A DNA stretch of 5,032 bases from positions 1 through 5,032 of the forward strand of contig JAUHZL010000239.1 in assembly GCA_030425945.1 (NCBI GenBank), read 5' to 3'. The position numbers and the translations under genes were made by a program. Shown in pieces: positions 1 through 5,032 of the stretch. Origin of the DNA: Alphaproteobacteria bacterium (lineage in GTDB: Bacteria; Pseudomonadota; Alphaproteobacteria; Rhodobacterales; Rhodobacteraceae). The notes below the pieces were generated by a model. The model had not been told where the DNA came from. It saw nothing but the letters and a program-made list of their open reading frames with translations, and ran no database searches. Numbering within the stretch: position 1 is the first letter of the stretch; each line of letters begins with the position of its first letter.

Positions 1-216
1 GCGATCCTCGCCGGGGCGGGGATGGGGCGGGCGGATATCGTGCGGCTGTCGGCCTTCGTCACCGACCGGGCGCACATGGCGGGCTACATGGCGGCGCGCG
101 ACGCGTGGCTGGCGGGCGTCGACCACCTGCCCGCGAGCACGCTCGTCATCGTGTCGGGCTTCACCCGGCCCGAGTTCCTGGTCGAGGTCGAGGTGCTGGC
201 GGCGAAAGTGGACTGA
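1..216 (+). CDS. RidA/YjgF-like family protein, C-terminal part (5' end outside window)
   Basis: Frame 1 is open from the first base to a TGA at 214-216 and gives 71 residues of a protein that begins upstream. The pattern fits the C-terminal half of the Rid (YjgF/YER057c/UK114) superfamily: a helix entered by 'MGRADIVRLSAFVTD', a second helix 'YMAARDAWL', then 'PASTLVIVSGF' and a closing strand 'FLVEVEVLAAK'. Canonical RidA deaminates reactive enamine/imine intermediates made by PLP enzymes and forms trimers, with a conserved arginine in a P-x-R-[ST] context. Here the equivalent segment reads P-A-S-T, so the arginine appears to be absent. The protein is therefore better placed in a Rid subfamily without proven deaminase activity, and its substrate is unknown. 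It is convergent with clpX and shares the terminator region. The family call is fairly secure; the function is not. Confidence 0.8.
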   Translation, partial: AILAGAGMGRADIVRLSAFVTDRAHMAGYMAARDAWLAGVDHLPASTLVIVSGFTRPEFLVEVEVLAAKVD

Positions 217-234
217 GCCGGGCGAGGGGGGCAC

Positions 235-270
235 GAAAAAGCCCCGCCGGATCGCTCGGGCGGGGCTTGT
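235..270 (-). terminator. Rho-independent terminator of clpX, between convergent genes
   Basis: A perfect 10-bp inverted repeat (239-248 AAGCCCCGCC pairing with 259-268 GGCGGGGCTT) encloses a 10-base loop. Read on the minus strand the stem is followed directly by a run of five T, the classic intrinsic terminator shape, 26 bases past the clpX stop. On the plus strand the tail after the stem (TGTTCCGTT) is only weakly T-rich, so it may also stop the RidA-like gene but less efficiently. Confidence 0.85.
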
Positions 271-293
271 TCCGTTGGACGGCAGGCGCCCGG

Positions 294-1556
<1,263 letters not shown>

Positions 1557-1574
1557 CGTTGCCTCGCCGCCTTT

Positions 1575-1618
1575 CCCTCCGCCGGGGAGGGCGCTGTGCC
1601 TGCCCCGGAGCCCGGGGC
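1575..1618 (-). promoter_or_regulatory. Tandem hairpins in the presumed clpX 5' leader
   Basis: Two perfect inverted repeats sit side by side just upstream of clpX. One pairs 1602-1608 with 1612-1618 (7 bp, 3-base loop). The other pairs 1575-1580 with 1586-1591 (6 bp, 5-base loop). The start-proximal arm of the second contains GGAGGG, the best Shine-Dalgarno match near clpX although about 18 bases from the ATG, so folding would bury it. The structures are visible in the sequence; a role in translation control is inference, and GC-rich DNA forms such repeats readily by chance. Confidence 0.35.
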
Positions 1619-1750
1619 GTCTTCTGCCGTTCGGGCCCCGCTGACGGGACCCCGCTTGCCGTCGTGCCCCCCGTCGAAGCGGCCGTCCGACCGGACCGGC
1701 CCCGGGGGCACCTGCGGGGAGGTCACCCCCCGGACGCGTGCCTTCCGGAG

Positions 1751-1779
1751 ACAGTAGGACAGGGGGCAGGGGGGTGCAA
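1751..1779 (-). promoter_or_regulatory. Possible housekeeping-sigma promoter for clpX
   Basis: On the minus strand a TTGCAC (1774-1779) is separated by exactly 17 bases from TACTGT (1751-1756). Each hexamer matches the sigma-70 consensus at three of six positions. These are among the few non-GC-rich bases in the clpP-clpX gap. Transcription from here would give a clpX leader of roughly 190 bases containing the tandem hairpins. Weak on sequence alone. Confidence 0.3.
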
Positions 1780-1818
1780 TGCCCGTTTTCCGACCCGTCG
1801 GTCCGCTGCGGTCCCGGG

Positions 1819-1845
1819 GGACGGCCGCGGTTGGGCGGCCGGTCC
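1819..1845 (-). other. GC-rich hairpin just downstream of clpP
   Basis: A 7-bp repeat (1822-1828 CGGCCGC with 1835-1841 GCGGCCG, 6-base loop) is extended by three more pairs (1819-1821 with 1843-1845) across one bulged G. It starts about 20 bases after the clpP stop, where a terminator or 3'-end stabiliser would lie. On the minus strand no T-run follows, so it is not a standard intrinsic terminator. It may weaken read-through into clpX or protect the clpP mRNA end. Confidence 0.35.
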
Positions 1846-1865
1846 GGGCGCGCCGGAGGGGCGGA

Positions 1866-2492
1866 TCAGCCCGCGTCGGGGGCGACCCGGCTGGTCACGA
1901 TCTCGTCGATGTGGCCCCATTCGAGGGCTTCCTCGGGGGTCATCCACTTGTCGCGGTCGAGCGCCTGCTGGACGGTCTCGTAGCTCTGGCCGGTGTGGCG
2001 CATGTAGAGCCGGTAGAACCGCTCGCGGGTCTGCTCGATATGGCGCGACTGGATCAGGATGTCGGCCGCGGTGCCCTGGCTGCCGCCGGAGGGCTGGTGG
2101 ACGAGGAATTCCGAGTTCGGCAGCGAGAACCGCATGCCCTTCTCGCCGCCGAGCGCGATCACCGAGCCCATCGAGGCCGCGAGGCCGCAGACCAGCGTCG
2201 AGACCTTCGGCTTGATGTACTGCATCGTGTCGTAGATGCTCATGCCCGCGATCACCGACCCGCCCGGCGAGTTGATGTACATCGAGATTTCCTTGGACGG
2301 GTTCTCGGCCTCGAGGTGCAGAAGCTGCGCCACGATCAGGCTCGACATGCCGTCATGCACCGGGCCGTTGACGAAGATGATCCGCTCCTTCAGCAGGCGC
2401 GAGAAGATGTCGTAGGCGCGTTCGCCGCGGCTGGTCTGCTCGACCACCATCGGGACGAGGGTGTTCGCGTAGGTTTCGATCGGATCGTGCAT
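1866..2492 (-). CDS. clpP: ATP-dependent Clp protease proteolytic subunit ClpP
   Basis: ClpP is the cytoplasmic serine peptidase that forms a double heptameric barrel and degrades substrates fed by ClpX or ClpA. This 208-residue protein is the usual length. The catalytic triad is visible: Ser107 in GLAASMGS, His132 in FLVHQPSGG and Asp181 in DRDKWM. Alignment by eye with E. coli ClpP puts the mature N-terminus at Thr11 (TLVPMV...), implying a propeptide of about 10 residues; counted from there the triad falls at 97, 122 and 171, exactly as in the E. coli mature enzyme. The start ATG at 2490-2492 is chosen because it gives this short propeptide and has GAGG 8 bases upstream. The same frame stays open to 2831, but the added residues are Arg/Pro-rich and unlike any ClpP. 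It lies upstream of clpX on the same strand. Confidence 0.98.
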   Translation of the reverse strand: MHDPIETYANTLVPMVVEQTSRGERAYDIFSRLLKERIIFVNGPVHDGMSSLIVAQLLHLEAENPSKEISMYINSPGGSVIAGMSIYDTMQYIKPKVSTLVCGLAASMGSVIALGGEKGMRFSLPNSEFLVHQPSGGSQGTAADILIQSRHIEQTRERFYRLYMRHTGQSYETVQQALDRDKWMTPEEALEWGHIDEIVTSRVAPDAG

Positions 2493-2554
2493 CGGCTCTG
2501 CCTCAACTGGGGTCGCGGGAAATCGGCGGTCGGTCGGTCTTCTGTTGCCTTCGA

Positions 2555-2588
2555 GTCTTAGGGTCGCCTCCGGGCCGCCGCAAGGGCA
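2555..2588 (-). promoter_or_regulatory. Candidate clpP promoter, possibly heat-shock (sigma-32) type
   Basis: On the minus strand CCCTTGCGG ends at about 2577 and is followed after 14 bases by CCCTAAGAC. This resembles the sigma-32 pattern (CNCCCTTGAA, spacer, CCCCATNT) in the -35 half and partly in the -10 half. It can also be read as a sigma-70 pair, TTGCGG (2578-2583) and TAAGAC (2555-2560), with a 17-base spacer. The predicted clpP leader would be some 55-60 bases. Heat-shock control of clpP is common in proteobacteria, which supports but does not prove the call. Confidence 0.35.
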
Positions 2589-2647
2589 GGCGGCGGGGTT
2601 TCGTCGTGGCGGCCGCCCGGGGCCGGATGAACGGGGTCGCAACGCAA

Positions 2648-2679
2648 GACCCCCGCGCGGCGATTGCCACGCGGGGGCT
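2648..2679 (-). terminator. Probable intrinsic terminator at the end of the sulfur gene cluster
   Basis: An 8-bp perfect stem (2650-2657 CCCCCGCG with 2670-2677 CGCGGGGG) continues, after one mismatch, with an inner GGC/GCC stem and a 4-base loop. On the minus strand it follows the DUF442 gene stop by about 30 bases and is trailed by TCTTGCGTT, a modest T-rich tail. It separates the sulfur cluster from the clpP promoter region. Confidence 0.65.
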
Positions 2680-2709
2680 GATGGAAACCGGTCTGCCGGA
2701 GCGGCAGGG

Positions 2710-3135
2710 TCAGCGGGTCGCGAGCGCCTCGATCTGGCCGCGCAGGCCCGCGAGCGGGTAGCCCTGCGCCATGCCGGCCGCGATGATCTCGTCGGTCGGC
2801 ATCTGTCCTGCCTGTGCGAAGGCCCAGACAAAGGCCGAGCGGGTGCCCGACGCGCAATAGGCCAGCACCGGACCGTCGGCCTCGGCCAGCAGGGCGGCCT
2901 GGGCCTCGACCGTCTCGATGCCCATGCCGCGCCCGTCGATCGGGTTGACCACGAAGCGCAGGCCCTCGGCCTCGAGCGCGGTGCGCATCGCGGCTGCCTG
3001 GAGCATCCCCGGCACCTCGGCGTCGGGGCGGTTGCAGATCACCGTGGTGTAGCCCGCGGCCTTGATGGCGGCGGCGTCCTGCGGGTCGATCTGCGGGCTG
3101 ACGGCGTAGCGGTCGGTGAGGGGGCGGATGTCCAT
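2710..3135 (-). CDS. DUF442 / TIGR01244-family rhodanese-like sulfurtransferase
   Basis: A 141-residue single-domain protein of the DUF442 family, the domain found as the N-terminal part of Blh (beta-lactamase-hydrolase-like) proteins. It opens with the family pattern MDIRPLTDRYAVSPQ and has the substrate-side strand 'TTVICNRPD' (31-39). The active-site loop is Cys94-Ala-Ser-Gly-Thr-Arg99, a six-residue C-x4-R loop of rhodanese type rather than the C-x5-R of tyrosine phosphatases. Cys94 would carry the persulfide, and transfer of sulfur from or to thiosulfate or glutathione persulfide is the likely role, in the cytoplasm. The start ATG at 3133-3135 has AAGGAG about 8 bases upstream. It is the last gene of the sulfur cluster, 45 bases after the DUF6691 gene, and is followed by a terminator. 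The family is secure; the exact donor and acceptor are inferred. Confidence 0.88.
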   Translation of the reverse strand: MDIRPLTDRYAVSPQIDPQDAAAIKAAGYTTVICNRPDAEVPGMLQAAAMRTALEAEGLRFVVNPIDGRGMGIETVEAQAALLAEADGPVLAYCASGTRSAFVWAFAQAGQMPTDEIIAAGMAQGYPLAGLRGQIEALATR

Positions 3136-3180
3136 GGGTGGGGCTCCTTTCGAGACGGTCGGGGCAGGGGGGCGCGCCGG

Positions 3181-3607
3181 TCAGGCGCGCGCCACCCGGT
3201 CGATCCCCTGGCTGATCGGCGGGGCCGCCAGCATTCCGGCGATCATAGACACGAGGAAGACGGCGCCGCCAACCCCCCCGAAGCCGATCGAGGCCAGTGC
3301 CGGGCCCGGGCAGAGCCCGGCGAGACCCCAGCCCGCGCCGAACATCAGCGAGCCGATGATCAGGTTGCGGCCGACCTTGGGCGCGGCGCGCTCGGGGATC
3401 GCGGTGCCGAGCACGGCGACCTTGCGGCGTTCCGCGATGCGCCAGGCGATCGCCATCGGCAGGATCGCCCCGCACGAAGGCCAATGTCGGGTCCCAGGCG
3501 CCGAACACGTCGAGCCAGCCCTGCACCTTGGTGGTGTCCACCATGCCCGAGACGAGGAGGCCGGTTCCGAAGAGGGCCCCCGAGAGGAACGAGAAGACGT
3601 TGCGCAT
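3181..3607 (-). pseudogene. DUF6691-type YeeE/YedE half-transporter, frameshifted
   Basis: Two overlapping minus-strand frames together make one membrane protein of about 140 residues. From the ATG at 3605-3607 the first frame gives the family N-terminus MRNVFSFLSGALFG and a hydrophobic stretch to about residue 23, then the segment VQGWLDVFGAWDPTLAFV. After Val45, near base 3472, the familiar sequence resumes in another frame as GAILPMAIAWRIAERR and continues through GAGWGLAGLCPGPAL to the TGA at 3181-3183. One base too many, or two (or five) too few, accounts for the break. Unrepaired, the first frame runs on without a stop to 2558, about 349 residues, and loses the conserved CPGPA segment and later membrane helices. 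The GGAG 9 bases before the ATG and the one-base gap after the yeeE stop (TGA-C-ATG) indicate coupled translation. It is either a real inactivating mutation or a sequencing error in GC-rich DNA. Confidence 0.82.
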
Positions 3608-3608
3608 G

Positions 3609-4040
3609 TCACACCACTCCGAGGAGATGCTTGAACAGAAGGACGGAGACACCGCCCGCCAGCAGGTAGAAGCCGGTCGCGGCCATGCCGCGCGGTGACA
3701 GCCGCGAGATGCCGCAGACACCGTGGCCCGAGGTGCAGCCGTTGGCGAGGCGGGTGCCGACGCCGACCAGCAGACCGGCGGCGATCACGGCCCAGAGGTT
3801 CGTGGTCAGGTTGGTGTTCACCTCGTCGTAGAGGGGTACGAAGAAGGGCGGGATGGCGATCAGGCCGACGATGAACGACAGCCGTTCCCGCCAGGTCGAC
3901 CAGCCCGAGCCGTCGACGAGGCCGCCGACGATGCCCGAGGCCCCCATGATGCGCCCGTTGACGAGCAGGTAGAGCGCCGCGGCGCTGCCGATGATGAGGC
4001 CGCCGAAAAGGCCCCAGATCCAGTCCGGATCGATGGTCAT
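3609..4040 (-). CDS. YeeE/YedE family sulfur transporter, half-size subunit
   Basis: A 143-residue integral inner-membrane protein of the Sulf_transp (YeeE/YedE) family. Hydrophobic segments lie at roughly 8-28, 52-70, 82-98 and 118-140. The family signature is clear at 96-110: TRLANGCTSGHGVCG, with Cys102 and Cys109. In full-length TsuA/YeeE, which takes up thiosulfate, conserved cysteines line the pathway for the sulfur substrate. Here the transporter is split into two half-size proteins, this one and the DUF6691 partner downstream, as is common in sulfide/persulfide detoxification clusters. The start ATG at 4038-4040 has AGGGAA about 9 bases upstream; the frame is open further 5' to 4799 but those residues are the shadow of the MBL gene. 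The gene ends one base before the next ATG. The transported species, whether thiosulfate, sulfite or another sulfur compound, cannot be told from the sequence. Confidence 0.92.
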   Translation of the reverse strand: MTIDPDWIWGLFGGLIIGSAAALYLLVNGRIMGASGIVGGLVDGSGWSTWRERLSFIVGLIAIPPFFVPLYDEVNTNLTTNLWAVIAAGLLVGVGTRLANGCTSGHGVCGISRLSPRGMAATGFYLLAGGVSVLLFKHLLGVV

Positions 4041-4088
4041 GACGAAAGTTCCCTGGTGCGGAGGGTGAGAGGGGAAAGAGGGTGGAGA

Positions 4089-4111
4089 GGCGGGCCGGGG
4101 GGCGGCCCGCC
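4089..4111 (-). other. Strong intercistronic hairpin between the MBL and yeeE genes
   Basis: A perfect 9-bp all-G/C inverted repeat (4089-4097 GGCGGGCCG with 4103-4111 CGGCCCGCC) has a 5-base homopolymer loop. It lies in the 86-base gap, 15 bases after the MBL stop. On the minus strand it is followed by a pyrimidine-rich tract (TCTCCACCCTCTTTCCCCTC) without a pure T-run. This could be an attenuator or an mRNA-stabilising structure that sets more dioxygenase than transporter. The structure is certain from the sequence; the role is inferred. Confidence 0.55.
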
Positions 4112-4126
4112 GGACCGGCGCGGGGC

Positions 4127-5011
4127 TCAGAGCCCGTTGACCGGAACCTTCAGGTAGACCGCGCCGTTGTCCTCGGCGGGCGGCATGTGGCCGGCGCGCA
4201 TGTTCACCTGCAGCGAGGGAATGATGAGCTTCGGCATGTTCAGCGTCGCGTCCCGCGCGGTGCGCATCGAGACGAAGTCCTCGCGGCTCTTGCCGGACCC
4301 GACATGGATGTTGAGCGCCTTCTGGTCGCCCACGGTGGTCTCCCACGCGTAATGGTCGCGGCCCGCGGCCTTGTAGTCGTGGCCGACGAAGATGCGGGTC
4401 TCGTCGGGCAGGGCGAGGATCTTCTGCACGCTGTCGAACAGGTCCTCGGCCGAGCCGCCGGGGAAGTCGCAGCGCGCGGTGCCGAAGTCCGGCATGAAGA
4501 GCGTGTCGCCGACGAAGGCCGCGTCGCCGATGACGTAGGTCAGGCAGGCCGGGGTGTGGCCCGGGGTATGCATCACGTCGCCGCGCAGCTGGCCGATGTG
4601 GAAGCTGTCGCCGTCGCTGAAGAGCGCATCGAACTGCGAGCCGTCGCGCTGGAACTCGGTGCCCTCGTTGAACACCTTGCCGAAGGTGTCCTGCACCACG
4701 GTGATGTTGTGCCCGATGCCGATCTTGCCGCCCGCGCGCTGCTGCAGGTAGGGCGCGGCGGACAGGTGGTCGGCGTGGACGTGGGTTTCGAGGATCCACT
4801 CGAGCCGCAGGTCGTGCTCGGCGATCCAGGCGAGGATCGCGTCGGCCGAGCGGGTGTCGGTGCGGCCCGAGGCGTAGTCGAAGTCGAGAACCGAATCGAT
4901 CACCGCCACCGCAACGCCCTGCGGATCGCGCACGGCATAGCTGATGGTGTTGGTCGCTTCGTCGAAGAAAGCGGTGACCGAGGGCGACACGGCCTGTGGT
5001 GTGATGGTCAT
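4127..5011 (-). CDS. MBL-fold metallohydrolase, ETHE1/Blh-type persulfide dioxygenase
   Basis: A 294-residue metallo-beta-lactamase-fold protein. Using the start at 5011, the metal-site motif T-H-V-H-A-D-H gives His77, His79, Asp81 and His82. Further ligands are His152 (TPGHTPAC), Asp169 (VGDTLF) and His211 (VGHDY). The segment PDFGTARCDFPGGSA is typical of the ETHE1/Blh persulfide dioxygenase group, which uses one iron bound by two His and one Asp (here by analogy His77, His152 and Asp169) to oxidise glutathione persulfide to sulfite and glutathione. No signal peptide is visible, so it is cytoplasmic. An ATG 12 bases upstream (5023) is in frame, but it overlaps the GGAGG that best serves the ATG at 5011, and only nine bases precede it in the window. 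It is the first visible gene of the sulfur cluster. The broad family is certain; the persulfide substrate is inferred from motifs and neighbours. Confidence 0.92.
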   Translation of the reverse strand: MTITPQAVSPSVTAFFDEATNTISYAVRDPQGVAVAVIDSVLDFDYASGRTDTRSADAILAWIAEHDLRLEWILETHVHADHLSAAPYLQQRAGGKIGIGHNITVVQDTFGKVFNEGTEFQRDGSQFDALFSDGDSFHIGQLRGDVMHTPGHTPACLTYVIGDAAFVGDTLFMPDFGTARCDFPGGSAEDLFDSVQKILALPDETRIFVGHDYKAAGRDHYAWETTVGDQKALNIHVGSGKSREDFVSMRTARDATLNMPKLIIPSLQVNMRAGHMPPAEDNGAVYLKVPVNGL

Positions 5012-5016
5012 GACAT

Positions 5017-5021
5017 CCTCC
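5017..5021 (-). promoter_or_regulatory. Shine-Dalgarno that decides the MBL gene start
   Basis: A perfect GGAGG lies 5 bases before the ATG at 5009-5011. It is made partly from the alternative ATG at 5021-5023, so that upstream ATG would encode only four extra residues (Met-Glu-Asp-Val) and shows no Shine-Dalgarno of its own in the nine bases left. The start at 5011 is therefore preferred. Confidence 0.65.
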
Positions 5022-5032
5022 ATAGTTGTCTT

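Larger units (their letters stand above)
1557..1865. other. 309-base intergenic region between clpP and clpX
   Basis: I see no credible gene here. Short open frames on both strands are rich in Arg, Gly, Pro and Ala and look like GC-driven noise. On the minus strand, from clpP towards clpX, the stretch holds a GC hairpin just after the clpP stop (1819-1845), a possible promoter (1751-1779), and two tandem hairpins immediately before the clpX ribosome binding site (1602-1618 and 1575-1591). The layout suggests independent transcription or leader control of clpX in addition to any read-through from clpP. Confidence 0.7.

Noticed and set aside
1685..1696. GTCCG-AC-CGGAC inverted repeat in the clpP-clpX gap as an operator
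   Set aside because: The five-base arms with a two-base centre are short and composed of common GC-rich words; nothing links it to a known regulator.
1723..1947. Short minus-strand open frame between clpP and clpX, and the plus-strand frames across the same gap
   Set aside because: Composition is dominated by Arg, Pro and Gly, they overlap the 3' end of clpP or the promoter region, and no motif or convincing start signal is present.
2524..2540. Small tandem GGTC-like repeat upstream of clpP
   Set aside because: Only about three imperfect copies of a four-base unit; too short to be distinguished from chance in this base composition.
2493..2831. N-terminal extension of the clpP frame by 113 residues
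   Set aside because: The extra residues are Arg/Pro/Ala-rich, cross a terminator and overlap the DUF442 gene. The ATG at 2492 has a good ribosome binding site and gives the normal ClpP length.
2558..3604. Long minus-strand frame continuing through the DUF442 gene as a possible large protein
   Set aside because: Only its first 45 codons from 3607 encode recognisable protein (the DUF6691 N-terminus). The remainder is the out-of-frame shadow of the DUF6691 and DUF442 genes.
4041..4799. Upstream extension of the yeeE frame to 4799
   Set aside because: This region is the out-of-frame shadow of the MBL gene. The real protein starts at MTIDPDWIWG with its own ribosome binding site.

Overview
The window reads as a chromosomal segment of a GC-rich alphaproteobacterium, most likely a member of the Rhodobacteraceae (Rhodobacterales). 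This is inferred from strong G/C bias at third codon positions and from the character of the ClpP and ClpX proteins and the sulfur-gene cluster. I could not run a database search, so the genus is left open.

Layout, left to right. (1) 1-216, plus strand: the 3' end of a RidA/YjgF-like gene whose start lies outside the window. (2) 235-270: an intrinsic terminator between this gene and the convergent clpX. (3) 294-1556, minus: clpX, the AAA+ unfoldase of the ClpXP protease. (4) 1557-1865: a 309-base gene-free stretch that holds a possible clpX promoter, tandem hairpins in the presumed clpX leader, and a GC hairpin just after clpP. (5) 1866-2492, minus: clpP, the serine peptidase partner, with a candidate heat-shock-like promoter upstream. 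(6) 2710-5011, minus: a four-gene sulfur cluster closed by a terminator at 2648-2679. In transcription order it encodes an ETHE1/Blh-type metallo-beta-lactamase-fold persulfide dioxygenase, a YeeE/YedE half-transporter, a second half-transporter (DUF6691 type) that carries a frameshift, and a DUF442 (TIGR01244) rhodanese-like protein.

How the genes work together. ClpP and ClpX form the ATP-dependent ClpXP protease. They are in the usual clpP-clpX order, but widely enough spaced that clpX probably has its own promoter or leader control. The sulfur cluster contains the parts of a BigR/Blh-type sulfide and persulfide detoxification module: import or export of sulfur species across the membrane by the paired YeeE/YedE proteins, sulfur transfer by the DUF442 protein, and oxidation of persulfide to sulfite by the MBL enzyme. 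In Blh proteins the DUF442 and MBL domains are fused; here they are separate genes at opposite ends of the cluster.

Nothing in the window is convincingly a wholly new system. The points most worth a second look are the frameshift in the DUF6691 gene, the strong hairpin between the MBL and yeeE genes, the structured clpX leader, and the RidA-like protein that lacks the usual active-site arginine.
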